A stretch of DNA of 9,767 nt from Halobacteriales archaeon QH_10_65_19 (GTDB lineage Archaea > Halobacteriota > Halobacteria > Halobacteriales > Haloarculaceae). Each line of letters begins with the position of its first letter. The stretch's first letter is position 1. The DNA is taken from positions 1-9,767 of the forward strand of contig PXQK01000056.1 in NCBI GenBank assembly GCA_003022085.1, read 5' to 3'. Positions 1-6,632 of this stretch are shown here, in pieces. The notes beneath the pieces were generated by a model, which did not search any database, was not told the origin of the DNA, and saw only the letters and a program-made list of their open reading frames with translations. The position numbers and the translations under genes were made by a program.

Positions 1-83
1 GCCTTCGGCGGCTCCTTGAGGACGGGGCTTTCCGTGGGTTTCCGCACTTGCCGCCTCGTCCCCATGCGTGGGCGTGGCGCGGT
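1..83 (-). pseudogene. Possible C-terminal remnant of an IS200/IS605-type TnpB
   Basis: Read on the minus strand, the frame from 83 down to the window edge ends in ESPVLKEPPK. This resembles the '(E)(T/S)GSPxLKE' tail that closes many haloarchaeal TnpB (IS1341/IS605-type) proteins. The frame is closed just upstream by a stop at 84-86, and no frame from here to 518 encodes the TnpB catalytic core or zinc ribbon, so at most a fragment survives. The real end of the fragment lies outside the window. The strong hairpins at 251-286 and 336-378 fit a decayed IS200/IS605 derivative such as the palindrome-associated elements (PATEs) known from haloarchaea. The tail resemblance is from memory of the family and is short, so the call is tentative. 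Confidence 0.35.
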
Positions 84-250
84 TCACTCGGCAAGACGGG
101 GCACGCAGAGGGGATTCCTGTGCGGTGTGCCGTCCCGTGGTCAGCGTCCGAAGCCGTCGCACCCGACTTTAATTCCCGGTGGACTCGGACGGGCACGTTT
201 GCGGTGCAGGGACGTACCCTCGTCCCCGAGTTCGGGGCCAGTCTACGGTG

Positions 251-289
251 GCCCGTACATCGGGTCCATTTTGGCCCCGATGTACTATC
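251..289. repeat. Strong inverted repeat (10-bp arms), possible mobile-element end
   Basis: GTACATCGGG at 255-264 is exactly complementary to CCCGATGTAC at 276-285. After one mismatch (265/275) two further pairs (266-267 with 273-274) close a small ATTTT loop, so the stem has 12 pairs with one mismatch. It lies in a gene-free stretch and is not placed at the 3' end of a recognisable gene, which argues against an ordinary terminator. Subterminal hairpins like this are the recognition sites of the TnpA transposase in IS200/IS605 elements and are kept in their non-autonomous derivatives. That reading is inference. Confidence 0.6.
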
Positions 290-335
290 ATGTGCTACTG
301 TCTCACGGGCGAAAAACGTTGCGAACGCGCTTCCT

Positions 336-378
336 CCCCGGCCTACTCGCTCGCGTTGCTCGCTCGTTGAGGCCGGGG
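336..378. repeat. Inverted repeat around a CGCTCG-rich loop
   Basis: CCCCGGCCT at 336-344 is perfectly complementary to AGGCCGGGG at 370-378. The 25-nt loop is made of repeated CTCGC/GCTCG units. Sequences of this look, with GC-rich arms around 'GAGCGAGC' repeats, are frequent near haloarchaeal IS200/IS605 elements, which is why it is grouped with the remnant at 1-83. The rest of 1-518 (including 379-518) holds no coding frame that I can support. Confidence 0.5.
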
Positions 379-518
379 CCTCCGCGCTACCGCTTGGTGA
401 AACGAGCTCGAGCGCGGTAAGATCAACTGGTACGACGGTCGGCCCTCGAACTCGTCGAGCGATCGCGATCGCCGGAAATCCTACGCGGCCGTCGAGCCCG
501 ATAAAGCGCGGTATTGAT

Positions 519-1007
519 CTACTCCTCGACTGGGCGCTCCTCGAGGTAGGCGAGAAAGAGCTCCTGAACGAGCGTCAGCTCGTCGATCACGCCGTTCTGG
601 TAGTGGCCGAACGCTGTTTGAACGGTCGCGAGGCTATTGACATACCCGGTTTCGTTGCTGTAGTAGCTCGCGCTCGGGCTTACGACGGTAATCTCGTCGG
701 CCTCACCCGTATAAATCGCATCGTCGATTGTTCTCGTTCGATCAATCTCGACATTCTCGGCCGATATCTCGTCAATTAGGTCGGCCCGGAAGGTCGACGC
801 GCTGCCGATCGTTCGCTCGATCGTGACAGTCTCGCCGGGTATTGCTGTCCGTTCTATGCCTGATTCGTTCCACCAATCGCTAGCCGATTCAGCCTGTGCG
901 CCGGCCGCCGTTGAGCCCGCGATCACGATCGTCCCGACGAGTGCGATTGCACCCACGAACACGATCGCGAACGGTACCGCAGTGCTCCGGTTTTTGTATT
1001 TCTGCAT
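519..1007 (-). CDS. Uncharacterised exported or membrane-anchored protein, 162 aa
   Basis: I do not recognise this protein by name. The N-terminus is basic (MQKYKNRS), followed by a hydrophobic segment at about residues 11-32 ending in small residues (GSTAAGAQA), so it is either a Sec signal peptide or a single anchor. The mature part (40-162) is acidic and contains sequons NES (47-49) and NET (119-121), which fits an extracellular location with N-glycosylation. Residues 50-68 look beta-rich. Residues 123-155, with VQTAFGHYQNG and VQELFLAYLE, form two amphipathic helices resembling the dockerin-like tails of some haloarchaeal secreted proteins. An ATG at 1028 is also in frame, but the A/T box at 1036-1045 lies only about 13 nt from it and about 34 nt from 1007, which favours 1007 with a short leader. 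GC is visibly lower than in neighbouring genes, a hint of transfer that matches the mobile-element debris beside it. Expressed divergently from the lipoprotein gene. Confidence 0.7.
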   Translation of the reverse strand: MQKYKNRSTAVPFAIVFVGAIALVGTIVIAGSTAAGAQAESASDWWNESGIERTAIPGETVTIERTIGSASTFRADLIDEISAENVEIDRTRTIDDAIYTGEADEITVVSPSASYYSNETGYVNSLATVQTAFGHYQNGVIDELTLVQELFLAYLEERPVEE

Positions 1008-1033
1008 CGTGTTCGATGCCGGGGGCATGTGTA

Positions 1034-1047
1034 TTAGTTTTTATCCG
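1034..1047 (-). promoter_or_regulatory. TATA-like promoter of the exported-protein gene
   Basis: On the minus strand the run GGATAAAAACTAA lies about 30-37 nt before the ATG at 1007. This is the usual distance for a haloarchaeal TATA box with a very short 5' UTR. It is the main reason for rejecting the upstream ATG at 1028. The rest of 1048-1197 is divergent intergenic DNA with no gene seen. Confidence 0.5.
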
Positions 1048-1159
1048 GTAGCCCGCCCTCAAGTTCATCGAGCGTCCGCGATCGCCGATGGCTGTCCATT
1101 CTGTTCGGACGTTCTCTCGACTGCCGTCATCCACCAGTTCGGGATTGACCCATCCGAAA

Positions 1160-1190
1160 CTGCTATACGAGTTGCTTCGGAACGGAGTGA
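1160..1190 (+). promoter_or_regulatory. Promoter and ribosome-binding site of the lipoprotein gene
   Basis: A TATA-like CTATACGAG at about 1162-1170 lies about 30 nt before the GTG start at 1198. GGAGTGA at 1184-1190 matches the haloarchaeal anti-Shine-Dalgarno and ends 7 nt before that GTG. Both elements support starting at 1198 rather than at any of the in-frame codons further upstream. Confidence 0.45.
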
Positions 1191-1197
1191 TGGTACA

Positions 1198-2238
1198 GTG
1201 TCAGGTGAACCGCGATTGACGCGACGCGGGCTGCTCGCAACGCTGGGCGGGGCGTCGGCCGTCGCAACCGCCGGGTGTGGGTTGGGCAACGAGGACGAGA
1301 ACGGGGACGACGAGGAGGTGCCAGCAGACGACGGGGAATCAACGGACGACACCGGGGATGTGGACCCGGAGCTGGGAGTCGAAACCCGCGAGCCGACGAC
1401 CGTCGGTCCACGGTCGGGGGTCCTGCAAGGAACGCTCGGAGAGATGGGCGGCTACAGCACGGTCGACTGTTACTTCCAGCACCGGGAGGGCAACGGCGAG
1501 TGGACCGAAACCCCGGGCCAGTCGCTGTCGTCGCCGGGCGAGTTCTCCCGGGAGGTCTCGGACCTGTCCCCGGACACCGGGTACGAGTACCGGGCCGTCG
1601 GGGAGGCCGGCGACACGGCCGCCACTGGCGAGGTCCGCGCGTTCACGACCCGGCCGGATCCCGCGGCGGCACAGATCACGACCGATAGTCTCACGCTGTT
1701 TTTCGAGGAGAGCGACGGGGTCGCCGTCGCGGAGGCGGCGATCGAGAACGTCGGCGGCGGGGACAGCGCGCCGATCACGCTCGGTGTCACCTGGTACGAC
1801 GAGGAGCAGACCGAACTCGGGACGAGCACGACCACGCTAGAGACGCTCGGGTCCAACGAGACGTGGCTCGCACAGGTCACCCCACGGGACGCCGACGACG
1901 AGGCGGTCGCCAGCGTCACGGCGGAGACGACAATCGAGGGGGAACCACCGGATCCACTCGATGGGCTCCGGGTCACGGAGAGCGAGCTCCGGGTCGAGGA
2001 CTACCCCACCGAGGTCAGCGGGACCGTCGAGAACACCCGCGACGAGGCCACTTCTCCCGAACCCATCGCCAGAGTGTTCGACGAGGCGGGCCGCGTTGTC
2101 GCCGACAGCCGGACGTCGATGCCGGAGGTGCCGGCTGGCGGCACCCAGCGGTTCGCCGCCAGCTTCTTCAGGCGGGCCGCAGCCCGCATCCGCCCAGAGT
2201 TCGACCACGAGGTCATCCTCGACGAGCCACGGGGGTGA
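1198..2238 (+). CDS. Tat-exported lipoprotein with FN3-like and FxLYD-like domains, 346 aa
   Basis: The GTG start gives a short basic n-region with a twin-arginine motif (TRRGLLA, residues 8-14), a weakly hydrophobic stretch and a lipobox ATAGC with Cys27. This is the standard haloarchaeal Tat-lipoprotein signal. A very acidic, probably disordered linker follows (28-60). Residues about 62-152 look like a fibronectin type III fold, with the typical 'LSPDTGYEYRAVG' strand-E/F pattern and a closing AFTTRP. Residues about 160-245 and 256-325 look like two FxLYD-type beta-sandwiches: the second has the hallmark run 'VSGTVENT', then VFDEAGRVV and 'VPAGGTQRF'. The protein should sit outside the cell, held by a lipid on Cys27. 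It has no catalytic motif, so a binding or structural role is likely but the ligand is unknown. Frames open further upstream to 823 lack a plausible start signal and overlap the divergent gene. Its 3' end overlaps the CBS-like fragment on the other strand. Confidence 0.85.
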   Translation: MSGEPRLTRRGLLATLGGASAVATAGCGLGNEDENGDDEEVPADDGESTDDTGDVDPELGVETREPTTVGPRSGVLQGTLGEMGGYSTVDCYFQHREGNGEWTETPGQSLSSPGEFSREVSDLSPDTGYEYRAVGEAGDTAATGEVRAFTTRPDPAAAQITTDSLTLFFEESDGVAVAEAAIENVGGGDSAPITLGVTWYDEEQTELGTSTTTLETLGSNETWLAQVTPRDADDEAVASVTAETTIEGEPPDPLDGLRVTESELRVEDYPTEVSGTVENTRDEATSPEPIARVFDEAGRVVADSRTSMPEVPAGGTQRFAASFFRRAAARIRPEFDHEVILDEPRG

Positions 2239-2398
2239 CGACCGTCGATCGAGCCCCCATCCAGAGTGGCCGCTCCTCCATTCGCCGGAGATTCTCCGCG
2301 ACCGGCACGTCCGTCGACAGTGCGACGATCTCTTCGGCGGGGACCATCACCTCGCAGACCGGCTGTTCGCCGTGGGTGAGATACAGCTCCTGTGTCAT
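2213..2398 (-). pseudogene. Truncated CBS-domain-like fragment
   Basis: This 61-codon frame starts MTQELYLTHGEQPV and continues CEVMVPAEEIVALSTDVP, VAENLRRMEE. This is the first strand-helix unit of a CBS domain ('xVMxPxxxIVALxxDxxVxEALxxM'), as in CNNM/DUF21 or other CBS proteins. Homology seems to stop after RRMEE: the expected 'xxFSRxPVV' strand is missing and the tail runs antisense into the end of the lipoprotein gene. Half a CBS domain cannot fold or bind nucleotide in the usual way, so I read this as a relic truncated at its 3' end and probably also at its 5' end. A short expressed peptide cannot be excluded. The flanking 2399-2554 holds no other supported gene. Confidence 0.4.
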
Positions 2399-2554
2399 CT
2401 CCCAGGCGCGCCGGCGACCAGGCGTACTGTGATCTCCAGAGAGGTCATCCCCTTCGTCGTTGCTACCTCCGAGTCAAAATCCGTTCGGCGACGACGCCGC
2501 TCTTCTCTCTTGCCGTCGGGAACGTTGAAATCCCGGGACCTACAACCGGTGGAC

Positions 2555-2740
2555 ATGGCACTCGTTGAATTGCTCACGACTGATCCGGTGGCGCTTGCTG
2601 CTGCAGTGATCGGGGCAGTGCTCGTCACCGGGGGCGGCCTCGCCATCGCCATGAGCGCCGGCGTCGCGGGCATCTTCCTGCTGCTCGGCGGCTTCGTCGC
2701 GGCGATGGTCGTCGAGTACCGGCACGCCGAGGCCGGCTGA
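2555..2740 (+). CDS. Small two-helix membrane protein, 61 aa
   Basis: Starting at the ATG at 2555, the protein has a short N-terminal helix (MALVELLTTD), two hydrophobic segments at about residues 11-32 and 35-53 separated by a Gly/Ser turn, and a charged C-terminus (VEYRHAEAG). This is the form of an integral membrane protein with a helical hairpin. A weak A/T box (TTGAAAT, about 2525-2531) lies about 27 nt upstream, and GGTGG lies just before the start. It has no recognisable family motif beyond similarity in form to small haloarchaeal membrane proteins. It converges on the thiolase gene, with 22 nt between the two stop codons. The longer frame reaching back to 1961 is a shadow of the lipoprotein gene. 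Confidence 0.65.
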   Translation: MALVELLTTDPVALAAAVIGAVLVTGGGLAIAMSAGVAGIFLLLGGFVAAMVVEYRHAEAG

Positions 2741-2762
2741 TCTCGGGGGCGGAGTAGGGACG

Positions 2763-3899
2763 CTACGGCCGCTCGAAGTGGACTGCGACCCCCTGACCGA
2801 AGCCGACACACATCGTCGCGAGGCCGTGCCGGCCGTCGCGGCGCCGGAGTTCGTACAGGAGCGTCGTGGCGATCCGCGCCCCCGAGCAGCCAAGCGGGTG
2901 GCCGAGCGCGATCGCGCCGCCGTTGACGTTGAGGCGGTCGTCGTCGATCCCGAGTTCGCGTCCGCAGTAGAGGCTCTGGGAAGCGAACGCCTCGTTGAGC
3001 TCTACCAGGTCGAGGTCGTCGACCCCGAGGCCAGTCCCGTCGAGCGCCTGGCGGGTCGCGGGCACCGGGCCGATACCCATGACGGTCGGATCGACGCCGG
3101 CAACGCCCCGCGACCGGACGCGAGCGAGCGCGTCGAGGCCGTGCTCCGCGGCGTAGTCGGCGCTGGTCACCAGCAGGCCGGCCGCACCGTCGGTCAGCGG
3201 CGAGGCGTTGCCCGGCGTCACCGTCGCGGCCTCGTCGTCGGCGAACACCGTCGGCAGCTCCGCGAGCGCCGCCATCGAGGTGTCCTCGCGGGGCCCCTCG
3301 TCGGCCTCGACGACACCGTCGTCGGTCTCGACAGGAACGATCTCGTCGTCGAAGCGACCGCTGTCGCGGGCCGCGACGGCGCGCTCGTGGGAGCGGAGCG
3401 CGAACCGGTCCTGCGCCTCGCGGCCGACGTTGTACTCCCGGGCGACCCGCTCGGCGGTCGCACCCATCGGAAGGTTGTCGGCGCCGTACTGCTCCTCGAT
3501 GGTGGGGTGGACCCGGTCCGAGAAGGGAGCGCGGCTCATGTGCTCGACGCCAGCGACGGGGAAGACGTCACCGTCGCCGGTCTCGACCGCCCGCGCAGCG
3601 TCGACGAGCGTCGTCAACGAGGAACCACACAGCCGGGAGAGCGTCGCGCCCGGCACCGACTCCGGAAACCCGCCGGCGAGCAACGACTGCCGGGCGAGGT
3701 TGCGGCCCTGTTCGTTCTCCTGGTTGGCACAGCCCAGCCGGAAGTCGTCCCACTCTGTGGCGGGGACGCCCGTCCGTTCGACGAGCGCGTCGAGTATCGC
3801 GACGACCAGATCCTCGGGGTAGGTGTCCGCCAGGGCGCCGTCTTTCTCTGCCTGTGGCGTCCGCACCGCGTCGACGATGACTGCCTCGCTGTCTGTCAT
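2763..3899 (-). CDS. Acetyl-CoA acetyltransferase / 3-ketoacyl-CoA thiolase, 378 aa
   Basis: This is a thiolase-superfamily enzyme that cleaves 3-ketoacyl-CoA with CoA or condenses two acetyl-CoA, acting in the cytoplasm in fatty-acid beta-oxidation or acetoacetyl-CoA formation. The N-terminus has the family's 'VDAVRTP' (9-15). The nucleophile is Cys91 in SRLCGSS. NEAFA (302-306), the His334 motif 'GGAIALGHPLGCSGAR' (327-342) and the acid/base Cys364 in MCVGFGQGVAVHFER are all present, so it should be active. The last motif is usually CxGGGxG, and here the middle is GFGQG, typical of divergent paralogues. At 378 aa it is slightly shorter than the usual ~390. The gene stands alone: no hydratase, dehydrogenase or DUF35/OB partner adjoins it, so the physiological direction cannot be read from context. 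An A/T box and a dyad lie immediately upstream and suggest transcriptional control. Confidence 0.93.
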   Translation of the reverse strand: MTDSEAVIVDAVRTPQAEKDGALADTYPEDLVVAILDALVERTGVPATEWDDFRLGCANQENEQGRNLARQSLLAGGFPESVPGATLSRLCGSSLTTLVDAARAVETGDGDVFPVAGVEHMSRAPFSDRVHPTIEEQYGADNLPMGATAERVAREYNVGREAQDRFALRSHERAVAARDSGRFDDEIVPVETDDGVVEADEGPREDTSMAALAELPTVFADDEAATVTPGNASPLTDGAAGLLVTSADYAAEHGLDALARVRSRGVAGVDPTVMGIGPVPATRQALDGTGLGVDDLDLVELNEAFASQSLYCGRELGIDDDRLNVNGGAIALGHPLGCSGARIATTLLYELRRRDGRHGLATMCVGFGQGVAVHFERP

Positions 3900-3924
3900 T
3901 GGCGGTCAGTAGCGGGCGAACCGT

Positions 3925-3957
3925 GATTAATAGTTACGGACGAAAATCCGTAGTAAC
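3925..3957 (-). promoter_or_regulatory. Thiolase promoter with adjacent palindromic operator candidate
   Basis: On the minus strand the TATA-like AACTATTAATC (about 3926-3936) lies 27-37 nt before the thiolase ATG. Overlapping its upstream edge is a dyad: TACGGA at 3935-3940 and TCCGTA at 3947-3952 around CGAAAA. The arms extend to GTTACGGA (3933-3940) and TCCGTAGTAAC (3947-3957) if one extra G is allowed. A dyad covering the BRE/TATA region is where archaeal repressors commonly bind to block TBP/TFB. The regulator is not known from this window. Confidence 0.5.
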
Positions 3958-4040
3958 TCAGGGAAGCTTTTGAGGAACTCGGCATGACGGTCACACAGCA
4001 GGTTTGTGGAGTGAAAGCCCCAGGTCGCTCCGCTTCCCGC

Positions 4041-4058
4041 TCATAGGGTCGTGCGTGA
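4041..4058. repeat. Inverted copy of a dispersed repeat
   Basis: The 12 bases GGTCGTGCGTGA at 4047-4058 are the exact reverse complement of 4137-4148 and of 6642-6653. With the preceding TCATA the match to the reverse complement of 6642-6659 is 17 of 18 (TCATA, one mismatch, then the 12-mer). Together with 4128-4150 it forms a pair of terminal-inverted-repeat-like ends enclosing about 80 nt of lower-GC, non-coding DNA. The preceding part of this gap (3958-4040) holds no supported gene. Confidence 0.6.
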
Positions 4059-4127
4059 TCATTTTTGGCATTGCTCCGAAATATCGATGGGACAGGATCC
4101 GAGACTCCCAATCTGTTCCAGCCGGGT

Positions 4128-4150
4128 GGTACAGAGTCACGCACGACCGT
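4128..4150. repeat. Dispersed 23-bp repeat, copy 1
   Basis: The 23 bases here (GGTACAGAGTCA at the left, CGCACGACCGT at the right) recur without mismatch at 6633-6655. The right part is also present inverted at 4047-4058. This copy lies 1 nt beyond the stop codon of the gene at 4152-4397, so it would be in that gene's 3' untranslated region. An exact 23-mer twice in 10 kb outside coding DNA is not expected by chance. The function is unknown: candidates are ends of a small mobile element or protein-binding sites. Confidence 0.8.
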
Positions 4151-4151
4151 G

Positions 4152-4397
4152 TCAGAGGTCGGTGTCGACGCGGAGCTCCGTGTCGGTCACCGTCGCGACG
4201 GTGTCGGCCGGGACCTCGATGTCGTCCTCGTCGGAGTCACCGAACCCGAGACCCTGGACGACGGCCTCGCCGATTCCCGGGTCGGGTTCGACGTACGCTA
4301 CCTGCGCCTCGGTGTCGACTTCGGTGACGACGCCGATCTCCTCGCCCTCGACATCCATCAGGACTTTCCCTTCGTCCGCTGCTGACAGGACTGTCAT
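4152..4397 (-). CDS. Small acidic beta-rich protein (PRC-barrel-like), 81 aa
   Basis: The protein begins MTVLSAADEGKVLMDVEGEEIGVVTEVD, which has the strand-turn-strand pattern 'GxxVxDxxGeeIGxVxeVd' of PRC-barrel and similar small beta-barrel proteins. An Asp/Glu-rich middle (DSDEDDIEVPADTV) and a last strand (ATVTDTELRV) follow. It has no catalytic residues, no signal peptide and no Cys. PRC-barrel proteins act as small binding or assembly modules, for instance in RNA metabolism, but nothing here identifies the partner. The A/T box on the minus strand at about 4420-4429 (TGTTTTTAGTAG) sits about 27 nt before the ATG, which fits a leaderless message and supports this start. It is divergent from the MutS-like gene. 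Confidence 0.75.
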   Translation of the reverse strand: MTVLSAADEGKVLMDVEGEEIGVVTEVDTEAQVAYVEPDPGIGEAVVQGLGFGDSDEDDIEVPADTVATVTDTELRVDTDL

Positions 4398-4417
4398 CGT
4401 GTCCGATGTCGGCCGGG

Positions 4418-4430
4418 GCTACTAAAAACA
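4418..4430 (-). promoter_or_regulatory. TATA-like promoter of the PRC-barrel-like gene
   Basis: The minus-strand TGTTTTTAGTAG is the only A/T-rich run in the 147-nt divergent gap. It lies at the distance (about 27 nt) expected for a leaderless transcript starting at the ATG at 4397. Confidence 0.5.
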
Positions 4431-4532
4431 CCACGGAACGTCTCCGGTCCCGAAACGTCGGGTGTCTCGGGTACGGTTGCGACGACGGCGGTGGCTGCCG
4501 GGCGCTCGCTAGATTTTTCCCCCGCCCTCCGA

Positions 4533-4541
4533 ATGGAGGAC
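4533..4541 (+). promoter_or_regulatory. Shine-Dalgarno site of the MutS-like gene
   Basis: GGAGGA at 4535-4540, inside AATGGAGGACTAG, is a strong match to the 16S anti-Shine-Dalgarno. It ends 4 nt before the ATG at 4545 and fixes this start. An A/T-poor stretch with AGATTTTTCC at about 4510-4519 may be the TATA box. If so the leader is about 10 nt long. Confidence 0.6.
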
Positions 4542-4544
4542 TAG

Positions 4545-6581
4545 ATGGACCTCACGTCGATCCCGGGTGTCGGGGCGAAGACGGCCGACGCGCTGCAACA
4601 GCTCGAGGATCCCGAGCGCGCACTCAGCGAGGGCGACGTCGCGGCCATCGCCCGCGCACCGGGAATCAGCGGGGGCCGCGCAGCACGGATCGCGCGGGCG
4701 GCGATCCGGGAGAGCCACGACGACCCCGGTGGGTTCGCCGCCACGCCGCGAGCGCAAGAGATCTACCGCGACGCACTCGGTCTGCTTCAGGAACGAACAG
4801 TCACCGAGTACGCCACACGGCGCCTGGAGACGCTGTACCCCAGTGCTGCCGAGTCGCGTACCGAGGAGGTCCGCGGGTTCGCCGAGGCGGCGATGGAGCG
4901 GTCCCCCGAGCCGGCGATCCGCGAGGCGCTGGCCGACGTCGCTCCCCTGGCGTCGCCCGACTCCGTCCGTGTCAGGGACCGGTGTCTCGCCACGGGAGAC
5001 GCCGAGACGTACGCCACTGCCCGGGACGCCGTCCCGGAGGTGAGCGTCGAACTCGTTGAGGACGCCCGCACGCTGTCGGAGCTCGCCCGGGGCTACGCGA
5101 CTGTCATTGTCCTCGACGAGGAGTTCGCCGGCACCGATGTCCCCGGCGACATCCGGGTCGAGCCCGGCGCCCTCGAAGATCCGGTGAGCGTCGTTCCCGA
5201 GCGGGCGCTCGCACTCTTCGCTCACAACCGGACGCAGCTCCGGGCGGCGGCGCGCGTCCACCGGGCGGCCGACGTCGAGCCGCCCTGTGACCTCGACACG
5301 CTGGAGGCGGCACTCGACAAACTCGACGACGAGGGCGCGATCCGCGGCGACGAGGAGCTCGACCGGCTCTCCGGGGCCGTCGCGGACCTCGACGCCGCCG
5401 TGAGCGAGGCCGAGCGCGTGGCGAACAACCACCTCCGGGAGGCGATCGAACAGCAGGACGTCACAATCGAGGGGACAGACCTGCTGTCGCTGGTCGAGCG
5501 CGGCGCGGGCGTCGACTCGCTGCTCCAGCGCGAACTCGCCGAGGAGTACACCGCGGCCGTCGAGCGGGCCCGCGAGACGCTCGTCGAGACGCTCGGGCTG
5601 GAGACGACTGCCGGCATGGCGCGGCGGGCGTTCGGCGACGAGCCGACCTACCCCGTCGAACACAGCGAGGAGGTCGTGGGTCGACTGCGCGACGAGCTCA
5701 CGGCTGCCCGAGACCGCCGCGCAGCGGCCCAAAAGCGGGACGTTGCGCGGGAGCTCGCGGACCTGCAAAACGACTGCGAGCAGCTTGTCGAACGGGCCCT
5801 GGAACTCGACGTCGAACTCGCAGTCGCGCGGTTCGTCCGGGACTACGACTGCACGATGCCGACCATCGGCGGCGAGGGGTTCGAGATCGAGGGCGGCCGG
5901 TCGCCGCTGCTGGACGTACCCTGGGAGGCAGTCGAACCCGTCGACTACGGCGTCGAGGGCGTGACGCTGCTCTCGGGGGTCAACAGCGGCGGCAAGACCT
6001 CGGTACTGGACCTCGTCGCGCTGGTGGTCACGCTCGCACACATGGGGCTGCCGGTGCCCGCCGAGCGCGCCCGCGTCGAACGCGTCGAAGAGCTCCATTA
6101 CTACGCCAAGACTCAGGGCACACTCGATGCCGGCGCATTCGAGTCCACCCTCAGGGAGTTCGGGGAACTCGTGAGCGAGGTCGGCCGAGCGCCGACCCCA
6201 GATTCAGCGAGCGATGAAGCCGCGAGTACCGCTGTCAACGAGGGTCGTCCCGTTCTGGTGCTTGTTGACGAACTCGAGAGCATCACCGAGCCCGGCGCGA
6301 GCGCGAACATCATGGCTGGTATCCTCGAGGCGCTCGCCGAGCGCGGCGCGACCGCGGTGTTCGTCTCACACCTCGCGGGCGAGATCCGTGACGCCGCCGA
6401 GGTCGACATTGCCGTCGACGGCATCGAGGCCGACGGGATCGCGGGCGGCGAACTCCAGGTCGACCGCACACCCGTCAAGGGGCGTCTCGCCCGGTCGACA
6501 CCGGAGTTGATCGTCGAGAAACTCGCCGGCGAGGACGCCGACGAGCGGGAGTTCTACGAGGCGCTGCTGGAAAAGTTCTGA
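4545..6581 (+). CDS. MutS-related ATPase with N-terminal helix-hairpin-helix (archaeal MutS2/MutS5-like), 678 aa
   Basis: Residues 4-19 (TSIPGVGAKTADALQQ) form a helix-hairpin-helix for sequence-independent DNA contact, and 33-60 look like a second copy. A long helical region (about 220-430) with coiled-coil character corresponds to the MutS core and lever. The C-terminal ABC-type ATPase is complete: Walker A GVNSGGKTS (478-486), a signature region AFESTLREFGEL (531-542), Walker B VLVLVDELES (570-579) and the H-loop His609 in VFVSHLAGEI. I see no MutS1 mismatch-recognition domain with its Phe-X-Glu, and no Smr nuclease. It therefore belongs with the archaeal MutS2/MutS5-type proteins (in Haloferax named mutS5), whose role is more likely in recombination or branched-DNA processing than in classical mismatch repair. 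An insertion at about 548-566 (APTPDSASDEAAS) between signature and Walker B looks flexible. It is codirectional with the Orc gene. Confidence 0.9.
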   Translation: MDLTSIPGVGAKTADALQQLEDPERALSEGDVAAIARAPGISGGRAARIARAAIRESHDDPGGFAATPRAQEIYRDALGLLQERTVTEYATRRLETLYPSAAESRTEEVRGFAEAAMERSPEPAIREALADVAPLASPDSVRVRDRCLATGDAETYATARDAVPEVSVELVEDARTLSELARGYATVIVLDEEFAGTDVPGDIRVEPGALEDPVSVVPERALALFAHNRTQLRAAARVHRAADVEPPCDLDTLEAALDKLDDEGAIRGDEELDRLSGAVADLDAAVSEAERVANNHLREAIEQQDVTIEGTDLLSLVERGAGVDSLLQRELAEEYTAAVERARETLVETLGLETTAGMARRAFGDEPTYPVEHSEEVVGRLRDELTAARDRRAAAQKRDVARELADLQNDCEQLVERALELDVELAVARFVRDYDCTMPTIGGEGFEIEGGRSPLLDVPWEAVEPVDYGVEGVTLLSGVNSGGKTSVLDLVALVVTLAHMGLPVPAERARVERVEELHYYAKTQGTLDAGAFESTLREFGELVSEVGRAPTPDSASDEAASTAVNEGRPVLVLVDELESITEPGASANIMAGILEALAERGATAVFVSHLAGEIRDAAEVDIAVDGIEADGIAGGELQVDRTPVKGRLARSTPELIVEKLAGEDADEREFYEALLEKF

Positions 6582-6632
6582 TCGACGTGTGCGAAAGCGG
6601 ACAGGCCGCGTGCTAACGCGCTGGACGCCATC

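Noticed and set aside
459..472. 14-bp perfect palindrome of alternating GCGATC units
   Set aside because: GATC/CGATCG-rich words are common in haloarchaeal DNA, and this one is not placed at a promoter or gene end, so it does not stand out enough to be called functional.
823..1197. N-terminal extension of the lipoprotein frame
   Set aside because: It would bury the Tat signal and lipobox inside the protein and overlap the divergent gene. The GTG at 1198 has a Shine-Dalgarno match and places RR at residues 9-10.
2778..3926. 382-codon frame antisense to the thiolase gene
   Set aside because: It is a shadow of a gene with all thiolase catalytic motifs. The composition is unlike haloarchaeal proteins and no promoter or start signal fits.
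3984..4046. 20-codon plus-strand frame starting MTVTQQVCGVKAPG
   Set aside because: It is very short, has no promoter or ribosome-binding signal of its own and no family resemblance I can support. The DNA around it looks like element debris.
4509..6098. Long open frame of 529 codons antisense to the MutS-like gene
   Set aside because: Its product is Arg/Val/Leu-rich and lacks the acidic composition or any domain, while the opposite strand encodes a complete ABC-type ATPase. It is the usual open shadow frame of GC-rich coding DNA.
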